Shown: positions 22,953-35,057 of the stretch, one piece after another
Numbering within the stretch: the stretch's first letter is position 1
Layout of the letters: the number at the start of each line of letters is the position of its first letter
Assembly: GCA_039707655.1 (NCBI GenBank)
Contig: CM077672.1
Coordinates: 354,188,031 to 354,252,030 of the forward strand
Length of the DNA: 64,000 nt
DNA from: Elymus sibiricus
Lineage: Eukaryota; Streptophyta; Magnoliopsida; Poales; Poaceae
Reading direction: 5' to 3'
The notes under the pieces: model-generated
The model's input: the letters and a program-made list of their open reading frames with translations, nothing else
The model's database searches: none
Told to the model about the DNA's origin: nothing
Translations under genes and position numbers: made by a program

Positions 22953-23800
22953 GGCGCGGTTGCCGGGCATCCCGGCAACCCCTTTTGTACAAGCTTTGTT
23001 GGCAAGACATGTAACCGTCTGTACAAAGCTAGGCGCAGATCCTGTGCATAATAAAGCTAAGTATTTCGCAACTCGTTGTACATATTCATTTCCATATGTG
23101 GATACATGCAATGTTGTGATTTATACTTTAGTTTGCATGGAATGGCTGATGAACTGTCAAGGTTCCCAATCCCCATTTTCTCTTCTTTCTTTTTCTTAAA
23201 AGGACAAGAGAATCCCTCGCGTGCAAGTTTCCCGGGGGGAGTGGACATGGGGTACCGTTTCAATGGCATTAAAGTGATCATTTCATACAACAAAAAGGAA
23301 TGAAGCAAGGAAAAGCTAAGTTGCAAAACTTTGAAATTTTTCCTTAACTACATTCGCGATTTCCCTTGAACGATTCTGTGCTTTGTATGAGAAACCTGCA
23401 TGCGAGAGGAACCTTGCCGCGGTCAGTCCACACCCTTTCTTGCCTCGAGTCCGCTCGGCAAGCTTGATGGCTGCGTTCTGGCCCGACAAGTTATCTTGCC
23501 GGCAGCGGCACCTCCAGCAGGCTGCTAAGGACCCGTTCCTCAAACCGCTCGCGGCAAGTGTGCGCACTAGCAAGTTTCCGGATAAGCGTAGGGACACGAT
23601 CATGCAAAGACAAATAAGACAAGGGAAACAGCATGCCTTTGTCTAAAAACCCGAGAACAGTAGATATTCATTAAGATAGCACTTGATTACATTTCATTCG
23701 CCCTTTGCCAGGGTTTATCTCAAGTGCAAAAAGGGCAAAAGGGGCGCCTAGGCGAAGTCCGGCTTGTTCCCAGAAGGCCAGATGATGGTGCTGCCGGCGA
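22953..23800 (+). other. Spacer after B pol
   Basis: No coding support on either strand. The start contains GGTTGCCGGGCATCCCGGCAACC (22967-22989), a short perfect inverted repeat that could form a hairpin just after the pol stop (terminator-like or processing signal; inference). The rest is AT-richer and unremarkable. Confidence 0.6.
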
Positions 23801-24469
23801 TCAGCCAGACTCTTCGCCGTCGTCTTCAACCTTCACGCCCGGAGAGCCATCGTCATCGCCGTCATCATCGTCAACCTCAGCATCGCTGGAGGAAGCGGTG
23901 TCACTGTCGCTCGAGCTCTCCGCGCAGCACTCCAGACGAGCGCCCGAAGCCCCGTAGAACTTCACGACCAGCACATCTGGTCCGTCCAGCCGGAAGTGAA
24001 GAAGGTGCCCCTGCCCAAGACAACGGGCACGAGCGAAGGATTTCCACCTGCGCGTGAGGTACATGATGCCGTTGTTGGAGGTTTCAACGGTAACCCAGCC
24101 CGGGCCGTTGCAGCATCCATCAATGCGCAACCACAGGCCGTGCAGTTGGCGGCCTTCCATCTCCCTAGCAAAGGGGCGAGGAAGTCGCAGCCAGCTCCGC
24201 AGCTGATCACGCAGCTCCAAGACGAACTCCTCCGCCATGTCCATCGTATGACCTTCTGCCGGCGGAGGAGGAACCGAAGACGCAACGGCGAGCGCCCCGC
24301 CGCGACCGCCCCGTCCACGAGCTCCGCATCGTCCACGACCACGTGCCGCAGCTCTTCCTTGGGCACTGGAGCCTGCCTCCATGGCCGCGGCCGAAGCTTG
24401 AGCATGGAGCCAGGAAGAAGCTCTCACCACGGCGGCGGGGGTACGACCGCGACCTCTCCCTCTCGCCAT
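23801..24469 (-). CDS. Antisense gene in B: B3-domain-like nuclear protein
   Basis: 222 residues, intact, on the strand opposite to gag-pol. I choose ATG 24469-24467 (GCCATGGCG, strong context) over the upstream in-frame ATG at 24562, because a TATA box at 24571-24576 would place the transcript start near 24540. N-terminus: Arg/Gly repeats (RGRGRGR, residues 3-9; second block 39-57). Middle (about 96-176): LPRPFAREMEG, LWLRIDG, GWVTVETSN, MYLTRRWKSFARARCLGQGH and LVVKFYGASG, in the order and spacing of a plant B3 DNA-binding domain. C-terminus: Ser then a long Asp/Glu run. The pol genes of B are full of stops but this frame is clean. Antisense ORFs before the 3' LTR are known in Tat elements such as maize Grande; the B3 assignment is mine from motif pattern. 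Confidence 0.72.
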   Translation of the reverse strand: MARGRGRGRTPAAVVRASSWLHAQASAAAMEAGSSAQGRAAARGRGRCGARGRGGRGGALAVASSVPPPPAEGHTMDMAEEFVLELRDQLRSWLRLPRPFAREMEGRQLHGLWLRIDGCCNGPGWVTVETSNNGIMYLTRRWKSFARARCLGQGHLLHFRLDGPDVLVVKFYGASGARLECCAESSSDSDTASSSDAEVDDDDGDDDGSPGVKVEDDGEESG

Positions 24470-24570
24470 GGCGTCGCCGAATACAAAAGAAGATATGGGG
24501 GAGGAGGCAGCAATAGCTGGAGATTGAGGCAGGAGGAGATGAATGAACGCCACATCCCGCATGCCCTCTC

Positions 24571-24576
24571 TTTATA
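24571..24576 (-). promoter_or_regulatory. TATA box of the antisense gene
   Basis: Read on the minus strand the sequence is CCCCTATAAAGAGAGGG. It lies about 100 bp upstream of the chosen ATG, leaving a leader of about 70 nt. Upstream, 24580-25118, is unlike the B LTR promoter, so this would be a separate promoter. Confidence 0.6.
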
Positions 24577-25118
24577 GGGGGAGTGTGGGGAGGCGATTCT
24601 TTACCGTCTTCGGGCGGCCGCCCACGACCTCCAATCCCACGTCCTGCGCTTCTGACGGGCGCATTACTCCAGCAACCGCCCACGATCGCCAATTCCATGC
24701 TCTGTGCCCCCTGGCCCGGCGCATAACTCCAACGGCCGCCCTTCTCCACCAATCCGCTGCTCTGCATGCATACAGGTGCGCATGATGGAGGGGGCGCATA
24801 AAAAGGAGAAGTAAAGACGAGCAGGGCAGTTACCCCTTGCCACGCGTAGCTATACGCCCGTTCAACTTGAGCCAACAGCACCATGCATGTGGACATGCCC
24901 TTGGCCGGAGCACGCCAGCGACCCGTCCTCCTGACGACAAGGTTTGCCGGGAAGTGGCCAAGGACGCGCTCAAGGCCAGATTAATGAAGAAGCAAAGAAG
25001 ATCTCAAAGCCAGCATGGCAAAAATTGCAACGACAGTTTCCCGCCGCGTGTCTATGCATTACTTGGGCCTAGCCCAACGACGCTTCGGACGCGCGTATGG
25101 CCCAGGCCCGGGGGCTCC

Positions 25119-25979
25119 TGTCGGTGTATAAAACATGGGTATTTTATACCCTGACTTATGCACAGACAGTAGCAGCCTCCTTGCTGGCCTAGCCTTGCCG
25201 GAGACTGCCAAGACCGATACCCAAGACACAATTACAGGAGATCAAGACGAAGCATCAACAAGCACTCAAATACTACCGAAGACAGAGACATCCCTTACTG
25301 GCAAGACTAAACCGGCAAGGAGAAGACCCGGCAAGCCCCGTGCCGGCAAGCCTATGCCAGCCCTCCAGCGCTCCACCTCACCGCATAGGTGTATACCAAT
25401 AGGCGAGGTGTCGATAGCGCAAACTATTTGGTGAGGCTTGTCGGGCACGTGGCAGCGCGCAGGGATAGGATTTGCCCATAATGACACCCGTCCAGGAGAT
25501 GTGTCAAGATAATACGAGGTAGCTGGGCAAGCGGTGCAGAAACCTAGCCGGGACTGCCTCTCCACGCGACACCTAACGGCGCATTTAATGCCTTTGTCCT
25601 AAACCGGCAGAGTTAGGTATGATAGCACTGTTCACTGTCTAGTTAATATGTAATTACCGTTTTGCCACTGTGGTAACCCCTTGAGCTATAAAAGGAGGAC
25701 CAAGGCAACAGTAGAAAGGATTCGGACCCCTTTTCAAACACAAGCACCTCTCGCACAGCTGCTTCTCTCTGCACCTTGCCGGGGAAAGCACTCCTTGTAC
25801 TGTGCTTCCACACCTTTAATACACCAAAAGCAGGAGTAGGGTTTTACGCTTCTTAGCGGCCCGAACCTGGGTAAAATCTCCTCGCGTTCTCCACTGCTCA
25901 TGCTCTTTGTGCACGTCGTCCTCCCCCGCCGAACCACAAGGGGCTGCATGGCCCCATAGATGGTCGTCCGGCCATGACG
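25119..25979 (+). repeat. Right (3') LTR of B
   Basis: 861 bp, uninterrupted. TATAAAA at 25687-25693. Preceded by the purine-rich CCCGGGGGCTCC. The last base is G rather than A, a probable point change in the terminal CA. TSD GTGAA follows (25980-25984). Confidence 0.93.
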
Positions 25980-25984
25980 GTGAA

Positions 25985-26410
25985 TAAGTTGGGAGGCGAA
26001 ATTATAAGCCCCTATCTTTCTATGTGTCTGGCTGAAACTTTTTGCTCCATATATATGTTGTGAGTGTTAGCAATCATAGAAGACTATATGATGGTTGAGT
26101 ATGTGGACTTGCTAAAAAGCTCTTACATGAGACCCTTCCTGAAAACATGATGAATTGCAATTGCATTGTTGACTGAGAACATAGTTTGTTAGTTTTCAAG
26201 AAAGTTTATGCCTTATACTTCATTCTTGTGATGAATTGTTACTTGCTCATGAGAAGTTTTATGATAATAAATATTGCTGCTATAACAATGATCATGATGC
26301 TACTATGTCCATATTTTGTTTTTATTGACACCTCTCTCTCTAAACATGTGGACATGATTATTGATATCGGCTTTCGCTTGAGGACAAGCGAGGTCTAAGC
26401 TTGGGCGAGT
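25985..26410 (+). other. Non-coding 3' tail of D, right of B, with polypurine tract
   Basis: Continues the tail interrupted at 3331; the join is confirmed by the uninterrupted related sequence in G near 55580 (GATAAATAAGTTGGGAGG). It ends in TCTAAGCTTGGGCGAGT, the polypurine tract of D, just before the LTR start at 26411. An ATG ORF at 26186-26398 is AT-rich and I do not call it. Confidence 0.75.
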
Positions 26411-27661
26411 TGATACGTCCATTTTGCATCATGTTTTACTACTGTTATTTATAGTGTTTTTAATCAATATAACACTTTGTGGAGCAATTCTAATGCCTTT
26501 TCTCTCTTAATATGCAAGATTTACACAAGGAGGGAGATTGCCGGCAGCTGGAATTCTGGACCTGAAAAAGCTATGTCAGAGATACCTATTCTACACATCT
26601 ACAAATGATCTAAAATTTTACGGAGATTTATTTTGGAATAAATAAAAAATATTGGAGCCAAGAAGTACCAGAGGGGGCCACCCAGGTGCCCACGAGGCAC
26701 CATGGCGTGCCTCCCCTCCCAGGCGCACCCTGGTGGCTCGTGGGGCCCCTGGCCAGCCTCTGGCCCCCATTTTCTGGTATATAAGCCCATTTACCCTAGA
26801 AAAAATAAGGAGAAGACTTTTAGGATGGTGCGCCGCCATCTCGAGGCGGAACTTGGGCAGGAGCACTTTTGCTCTCCAGCGGAGCGATTCTGCCGGGGAT
26901 ACTTCCCTCCGGGAGGGGGAAATCGTCGCCATCGACATCACCAACAATCCTCTCATTGTGGGAGGACCAATCTTCATCAACATCTTCACCAGCACCATCT
27001 CATCTCAAACCCTAGTTCATCTCTTGTATTCAATCTTTGTCTCAAAACCTCAGATTGGTACCTATGGGTTGCTAGTAGTGTTGATTACATCTTGTAGTTG
27101 ATGCTAGTTGGTTTATTTGGTGGAAGATTATATGTTCAGATCTATTATGCTATTTAATACCCCTCTGATCTTGGACATGAAGATGATTTGTGAGTAGTTA
27201 CTTTTGTTCTTGAGGACGTGGGAGAAGTCTAGTCATAAGTAATCATGTGAATTTGGTATTCGTTCGATATTTTGATGATATGTATGTTGTTGATTCTCTT
27301 AGTGGTGTCATGTGAACGTCAACTACATGACACTTCACCATCTTTGGGCCTAAGGGAATGCATTGTGGAGTAGTAATTAGATGATGGGTTGCTAGAGTGA
27401 CAGAAGCTTAAACCCTAGTTTATGCGCTATTCCGTAAGGGGCTGATTTGGATCCATATGTTTAATGCTATGGTTAGAGTTATCTTAATTCTTCTTTCATA
27501 GTTACGGATGCTTGCGAGAGGGGGTAATCATAAGTGGGAGGCTTGTTCAAGTAAGAACAGCACCCAAGCACCGGTCCACCCACATATCAAATTATCAAAG
27601 TAACGACCGCGAATCAAACCAACATGATGAAAGTGACTAGATGAAATTCCCATGTGTCCTC
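26411..27661 (+). repeat. 3' LTR of D, first part
   Basis: Starts TGATACGTCCATTTTGC. It contains the GC-rich palindrome (26691-26743) and runs to ATGTGTCCTC (27661), where element E begins. It is related along its length to the reverse-strand LTR of F (46940-48365). The remainder of the LTR is at 42714-42983. Confidence 0.88.
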
Positions 27662-29180
27662 TGATAACCCACATGTATAGGGGATCAATTGTAGCTTTTT
27701 CGATAAATAAGAGTGTCGAACCCAACGAGAAGCTAAAGGTAGAATTAATATTCCCTTCAAGTTCTATCGACCACCGATACAACTCTACGCGCACTTGACG
27801 TTCGCTTTACCTAGAACAAGTATGAAACTATTTTGTAGGTGATAGGATAGACTTGCAGGAATAAAACTAGAAGTACTTTGCGAGAATAAAACTACGAGTA
27901 ATTTAAAATATAATAAAAGTTAGTTGTTTAGTAGAAAGCTTTTGTAACACAAGAGAATGATTTGTCCATAGGCAATCGATAACTAGACCGGTAATCATTG
28001 TTGCAATTTTATATGAGGGAGAGGCATGGGCTAACATACTTTTCATACTTGGATCATATGCACTTATGATTGGAACTCTAGCAAGCCTCCGCAACTACCA
28101 AAGATCATTAAGGTAAAACCCAACCATAGCATTAAGTATCAAGTCCTCTTTACTCCCATACGCAACAACCCCCTTACTCGGGTGTAAGCTTCTGTCACTC
28201 TAGCCGCCCACTACAAGAGAATTATGAACGTATTGCAAACCCTACAGTGGGGATCTCTCACGCTTGTGCAACACGGAGGGCACCATAGGACAGCACCAAA
28301 ATAAAACATACAACTCAAACCAATCACGATCATCAATCAACCCATAGGACAAAATGAATCTACTCAAACATCATAGGATGGCAACACATCATTGGATAAT
28401 AATTTGTAGCATTAAGCACCATGTTTAAGTAGAGATTACAGCGGGGAGAAGAGGTGTTACACCACTGCATAGAGAGGGAGAAAGTTGGTGTTGACGGTAG
28501 CAAGGTTGTTGATGTAGATCGCCGTCACGATCCTTGCCCCGGCGGCACTCCGGCGCCACCAGGAGAGAGGGGGAGAGAGCCCCCTCCTTCTTATTTTTCC
28601 TTGGCCTCCCCCTAGATGGGAGGAGAGTTCCCCCTCTGGTCCATGGCTGCCATGGCGGCGGAGGGGCAGGAGCCCCTCCTAGATTGGATCTCTCTCTCTG
28701 TTCTCTTCTATTTCGCGTTCCTATTTTCTCGCATTTCACCGTTTCTTAAATTCCCGGAGATCCGTAACTCCGATTGCGCTGAAATTTTAACATGATTGTT
28801 TTCTAGATATTAGCTTCCTTGCAGCCAAAGAAGGGCACTAACCAACCTACGAGGGCCTCACAAGGCACCACGGCACGCCGGGCCCCCCTGGCGTGCCCTG
28901 GTGCCTTGTGGGGCCCACGAGCACCACCTTGCGTTGATTCCACCTCCCAAATATCACATATATTCCAAAATAATTCTCCGTAAAATTTTATTGCATTTGG
29001 ACTTCGTTTGATATGGATATTCTGCGAAACAAAAAACATGTAACAAACAAGAACTGGCACTGGGCACTGGATCAATATGTTAGTCCCAAAAATAATATAA
29101 AATGTTGCCAAAAATATGTGAAAGTGGTAGAATATTGGCATGAAACAATCAAAAATTATAGATACGATGGAGACATATCA
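27662..29180 (-). repeat. 3' LTR of E
   Basis: 1519 bp. Holds the palindrome at 28859-28910, in which CACAAGG pairs with CCTTGTG. The LTR start on the minus strand is TGATATGTCTCC, one change from the TGATACGTCTCC of the other LTR. Confidence 0.92.
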
Positions 29181-31706
29181 ACATCCCCAAGCTTAATTCC
29201 TGCTCGTCCTCAAGTAGGTAAATGATAAAAAAGATAATTTTTTATGTGGAATGCCACCTAGCATAATCTTGATCATATAATTTAATCATGGCATGAATAT
29301 TAAGACACGAGTGATTCAAAGCAATAGTCTATAATTTGACATAAAACATGGATACTCAGGCATACTAACAAACAATCATGTCTTTCAAAATATCAACGCT
29401 AAAGGAAGTTATCCCTAGCCCGTCATGCTCAATCATTGATCCATTCATGAGACACACTCAATGTTAGCTACACCCAATGCACAAGTATGACAATAGTGCT
29501 CTCCAGTTGGTGCTTTATAAGAGAAGATGGAGACTCAATAAAAAAAATGCATAAAAGTAAAATAGATAGGCCCTTCGCAGAGGGAAGCAGAGATTTGCAA
29601 ATGTGCCAGAGCTCAATGCTTAAATTAGAGAGATAAAATTATTTTGAGAGGCATGCTTTGCCTATCAACGAAAAGGATCGAGAATTCCCAATATTTTCGA
29701 TGCTAGACACGTCATAGGCGGTTCCCAAACATAAAGTAAAGTTTATTTCCTTTCCACCATTGTTTCACAATCCATGGCTAGCTGTATCCATGGGTGCCCT
29801 CCATACCAACACTTTCCAAGGAATTTTGTTGTTATTAATTTTTGATTCATTGTGGGACTAGGCATCCCTATAACCAGCCACTCTCTCGTGCAATGACAAG
29901 TGAATAAACACTCATCTTGAGAATAACACACCTAGCATGGAAAATATTGGCCACCCCCTGCTGCTTCATGAGCGGTACGAGCACACAGAACGGAAAATTA
30001 TTTTGAAAAATTAGAGTTGGCACATGCAAATTTACTTGGAACGGCACGGAAATACCACATATAGGTAGATATGGTGGACTCATTTGGCACAACTTGGGTT
30101 TAAGGAGTTTGGATGCACAAGCAGTATTCCCACTTAGTACAAATGAAGGCTAGCAAATAGATTGAGAAGCAACCAACCAAAAAACGAAAACGGTCATGAA
30201 CATGCATTGAACATAACTAACACTGAATAATGCACCATAAGTAGGATATAACTTCATTGCATAACTAATGACTTTACGCGCATGCATAGAGAATCACAAA
30301 CCTTAACACCAATATTCTTACTAAACAACAATTACTCACTAGCCTAACCCACATATCATCATCTTCATATCCTAAAACTATTGCAAGGAATCAAGCTTAT
30401 CATATTCAGTGATCTACAAGTTTTATGTAGGATTTTCTGACTAACCATGTGAATGACCAATTCCTGTTGACTCTCTAAATAGATATAAATGAAGCATGAG
30501 AGTTTAATTCTTTCTACAAAAGACCACACTCTAGTAAATATAAATGAAGCAAAAGAGCATTCTACAAATAACGGTTTTCTATATGAAGAGAAACAGGCAT
30601 CCAAACTTCAAATGATATAAGTGAAGCACATGAAGCATTCTATAAAGCCATACTCAAAAGATCTAAGTGAAGTGCAAAGAGCATTCTATAAATCAACCAA
30701 GGACTATCCCATACCAGCATGGTGCATTATTAAAAGAAAAATAAAAGGCACACGACGCTCCAAGAATTTACGCATATCATATGAACAAAACAAAAACCGA
30801 GACATACCGATAATTGTCGAATAAAGATAGGATGCCTTCCGGGGCATCCCCAAGCTTAGATGATTGAGTCTCCTTGAATATTTACTTGGGGTGCCTTGGG
30901 CATCCCCAAGCTTGAGCTCTTGCCTCTCCTCATTCTTCTCATATCAATACCGCCTCGATCTTTGAACACTTCATCCACACAAAACTTAGCAAAACCTTCG
31001 TGAGATCCGTTAGTATAATAAAGCAAATCACAACTTTAAGTACTGTAGCAAACCATTCATATTTTATTTTTGCATTATACCTACTGTATTCTAACTTCTC
31101 CATGGCTTATACCTTCCGATACAATCCATAGTTTCATCAAAACAAGCAAAACGATGCATCAAAAACAGAATCTGTCAAAAACAGAACAATCTGTAGTAAT
31201 CTGAACATTGACCATACTTCTGTAACTCCAAAAATTCTGAAAAATTAGGATTTTTTTTTTTGCATAGCAGTACTGTGTAAAATTTTTAGAAATTTTTCAT
31301 GTTCCCGTAAAAAATGTAAATTCACGCACTACAGGAAAAGTTTCTGTTTTGGCACCGCACACACCAAACAAGCAATTTAAACATCCTAACGGTAAATCTT
31401 GGCACATTATTTTTATAATACAATGGATTTGTACAAGGGGATAATTATTTTTATTGAAAAGTTTCTGTAATTCAAGATTTGCAAAGTTTCCATGGGCATG
31501 AACAAAGTTCAAGGAGCTCCCCCACTTCAACGGTGTTTGTCTTTCTTACTTTCACTTTCCTTTTTGAAAAGTTTTAGTTTCCCCACTATATTTTTTTGTT
31601 TTAAACTTTATAAAAGCACCCAACAGAAATAAATGACTCTCCAAAACTTCTGTGTTGTCTCCCAGGCAGCGCTTTCTTTAAAGCCATTAAGCTAGGCATA
31701 AAGTGC
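29181..31706 (-). other. 3' non-coding region of E with polypurine tract and paired internal copies
   Basis: The polypurine tract (plus-strand ACATCCCCAAGCTT, 29181-29194) abuts the LTR. Two internal copies, GCATCCCCAAGCTT, lie at 30844-30857 and 30900-30913, 56 bp apart. The block 29200-30200 is related in reverse to the tails of D and G. It is AT-rich with no supported coding region. Confidence 0.75.
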
Positions 31707-31880
31707 TCAAGTAATTGATCCACCCGGATCCCAAGGTATATCAAAGCCAATTTTAATTAACAACGATTTGTAATTTAGTAGTGAGCACAAAGCAACATAT
31801 ATCATGCAATGACGAAGTCTAACTCTCTTCCTATGCATCGGCATGTCATAAAAGAACAATTCATGCACATCAAGTAAAGG
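31707..31880 (-). pseudogene. E ORF, C-terminal piece beyond the H insertion
   Basis: Reading out of 39896 across H and one TSD copy, the frame continues for 57 residues to TGA at 31709-31707. It contains MPMHRKRVRLRHC, closely similar to IPMHRKCVRLKC in the G protein. That match confirms that both pieces belong to one ORF and that H cut it. Confidence 0.75.
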
Positions 31881-31885
31881 CCAAT

Positions 31886-34800
31886 TGTGACGCCCTCGAC
31901 TTAATCATGCACTAATCATACACGCAAATGCACACGATCAAGCCTAATTAAGGACTCACTTGAAGATATCACAACACAACTCTAAACACAAATAAAAGGC
32001 ATACAAGCTTTATATTACAAGCCAGTGGCCTCGAGGGCTCGAATACATAAGCTTGAGTCACACAAGAGTCAGCGAAAGCAACAATGTCTGAGTACAGACA
32101 TAAAAGTTAAACAAGATGCCTTAAGAAGGCAAAAACAAACAACGGCTTGGATCGAAAGAGGCAAGACCTCCTGCCTGGGAGCCTCCTAAACTACTCCTGG
32201 TCGTCGGCGGTCTCCACGTAGTAGTAGGCTCCTCCAGAGGGGCAGTAGTAGTCGTCAACTGGGGCGGCTGGCTCCGGGGCTCCGTCATCTGGTCGCAGCA
32301 ATCGGGAAGGGGGAAAAGGGGAAGCAAAGCAACCATGATTACTCATCCAAAGTACTCACAAGACTTATATCAGAACTATTCTATTTATGCATTGGTTTCA
32401 AAGGAAGGGCTGTATCAGTAGACTGAACTGCAGAAATGCCAGAATAGGGGGGGGGGGAAGGCCTAGCCTATCGAAGACTAGCATCTTCAGTGTCTTGCAG
32501 CATTAGAAGAGTGTAGATTAGTACATAACATAAAGTAACAAGCATGTATTAGCAAAGCCTAGAGATCCTTCCTCGACTCCCTGCGATTAAGCGATCCCGG
32601 AGCTTACAATTAATTAACATGTATCCAGTTCAAGTTGTAGTAGACCGTGGACATGGCTATTCGAATAGATAATCTTCCCTGCAGGGGTGCACTATTGTTA
32701 CCCAACACGCTCGATTAACTCTGGCCGGACACACTTTTCTGGGTCATGCCCGGCCTCGGCTGATCGACACGACGTAGTCCTACCTAGGCTCAGCAGAGAG
32801 GTCCCTGCCAGTCTACATCCTAAGTGCTCAGGGGTCTTGGGCCCATCGCCCTTTGCACTCTGGGTCGTTGCGAGCAGGGCGATCTAGGCACCACCTCTGG
32901 GGTGCCGACCCGGCCTTGCCGCAATGCTGAACTGGACGTCTGACAGAGCTTTCGACTGATACATACGGTGTCGAGGGCCCCATTAAACCATTATCCCGCG
33001 TGGTGGTAGTACATATAGTCCAGTGGCCAACTCAGATCAATTACCCAAATCCGTTAGTGCATTATTAGGAGCTCGCGGTGACGATCGGTACTCCTGTCGC
33101 CCCGTCTCGAGGAAGTGCAACAAGGGTCAAGCCCATCCCTCTCTAGGGCGGTCTCTGCCTGCCCGGCTGCGCCTTGTAATTATCTCGCGGGTACCCTCCA
33201 GGTCAACCCAACTCTCAGGAGACTGCTGGGAACTCAGGTCCACCTCTACCGGGGTGGTACCGCCTGTCCCTTCAGTCCCACAGTAACATCACATGGGGGC
33301 AACATTTAAAGGTAACCATTTGTCCGTAACATCAAGAGGGCAATTCGAGGAATCACCCTCGATGGATTCCCACTCGATGCTACCATCAAGGTGAACCCGG
33401 AGGAATCACCCTTGATGGATTCACACTTGAGGGGTTGCACGACAACAGCTTCATCGGAGGTGGAAAGAGGAATCACCCTCGGTATCCCACAACCAACTAA
33501 CTAAACTACAGAGGCAGCATCAAGAGTGAGATAAGAGGTACCACCCTCGGCACTTGCTATTAGCTCTGCAGAGTCAGCGACACAATGTGCCCAGTCAGCA
33601 CAGTTGACTGGTCAACACGGTTAACTGGCCGCTGGGACCCATGGGTCAGTGGCTCAGGGCGGGCCCCTGGCCAGCCACGTCGGCGGTGGCCGGTGACTCG
33701 TCGTCGGCGACCACGAAACACGGCGGCGCATCACGGGAGGCAGCGGAAAACGCCCACAGTGGGCCAAATCGAGCGCGGTCTGTGGCATTCGAACATGCGT
33801 TCGATGCCGCATCGATCTGCGGCGGTAGTGCGGCCGGAGATGGCCTTTGGCGACGGCGGCGAGCTCGCGATCGGCGGCCAGAATCGGGCAAAGTGCGTTT
33901 TGGCGCTACGGGGCACGGCAAGCGACGCAGGCAAGCGCGTTGGGGTCCTACGGTGGTGTTGAGCATGGCCACGGGCTCGGGTGAGCTCGACGGCGAGCGA
34001 GGCCACGACGGAGAGCTGAACGGCGGTGATGCATGCGGCCATGGCGAGATCGAAGGCTAGAGGGCGCGCACGAGCAAATGGAGAGGGGAGGAGGTAGAGG
34101 AGCTCACCGAGCGGCGCACGGCGGCCGGTGGGGGGCTTAGTAGCAGCAAAGGAGGCTGGAGTCACCGGTGGTCGCCGGAGACCGAGAAGAAGGGGATGAC
34201 GGCGATCTCGACGAGCAGAGCTCCCCGGCTCCAATGGTAGGCACTGGTTGACGTAGTCGATCACGGCGGAAGCAACGGACTTGGTGGCGCGGCTCGGGGA
34301 CGACGGCGGCCGCGAGAACGACGCTAAGCGGCGACGGCGGCGCTCGGGTATGAGGGAGAGAGAGTGAGCGAGCGCGAGAGAGAGGGGGGAGGGGTGGCTA
34401 GGGTTCGCCAGGGGGTCCAGGGTGGCGCTCTTATCCACCCCGCGACGGCAACGGTAGTGGGGATGGCCAACGCGTGGGAATCCGCGGCCGCGGGCGCGCG
34501 CACGGTGACACGCAGGGGAGAGAGAGCGAGAGGAGGGAGAAAGGGGAGTTGGGCTGGGCCAGGCACACTGTGCACTTGCGGCCCAGCAACACAGTAGCGC
34601 CTAGGCCTTTTTATTTTTATTTTTCTGTCTTCTTTTATTCTTTTCTGTTGCATTTTCTTTTTAGCAGCAAATGTATTTTGTAAAATATGGGATTTGCCAA
34701 ATCAAATACTAGGTAATGTCTGGCACTGCCACAAAAAGTTTGGTAGTTGAATAATTTCATTTAAATTTTGCTTAATTGAAAATGCATTAAAGTGGTTGTT

Positions 34801-35057
34801 AAACTCACTGTTTCTTGGATGCTAGGGTCAATTTGGGAATTTTAATAATGTTGATTTCATTTTTATAATAGCTTTGGGATTATTTGGAATATTATGAACA
34901 TTTTTGTTCAATTAATTGAAGAAGTAATAATTTGACTTGCATTTGAATTTGGAATTTGAGTTTTTATTATTTCCTAAATGCAATTTAATTAGGATGATCA
35001 TGATGACATGGCAATTTAATTAGCTTAACGACAGGGTTAAGATCTGGGGATGTTACA
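31886..35057 (-). repeat. 3' LTR of H (shortened)
   Basis: 3172 bp against 4112 bp for the other LTR. The main difference is a 979-bp deletion at 33573-33576, with GTCA at both original junctions (37430-37433 and 38409-38412). It also retains about 60 bp near 32710 that the other LTR lacks. GC-rich 33600-34600 gives long ORFs on both strands, which I treat as LTR leader composition. A G10 run lies near 32448. Confidence 0.9.

Larger units (their letters stand above)
3332..25979 (+). mobile_element. Element B: Tat-lineage Gypsy retrotransposon carrying nested elements A and C
   Basis: LTRs start TGTCGGTGTATAAAAC and end at 9780 (CCACGACA) and 25979 (CCATGACG, terminal A changed to G). Without element A the left LTR is 861 bp, the same as the right LTR. 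TSD GTGAA lies at 3327-3331 and 25980-25984. Order of parts: LTR, PBS, gag, protease, RT, RNase H, a second RNase H-like domain, integrase, spacer with an antisense gene, PPT (CCCGGGGGCTCC) and LTR. The double RNase H and the antisense ORF point to the Tat lineage. Gag and pol have several stops, so the element cannot now move on its own proteins. Length without A and C is about 10.5 kb. Confidence 0.93.

Noticed and set aside
32440..32460. G10 run
   Set aside because: Simple homopolymer variation between the two LTRs of H (shorter at 36344); no function inferred.
33731..34438. 235-codon minus-strand frame in the LTR of H
   Set aside because: GC-rich leader sequence in an LTR; other frames are equally open, and the copy in the partner LTR is broken into different ORFs.
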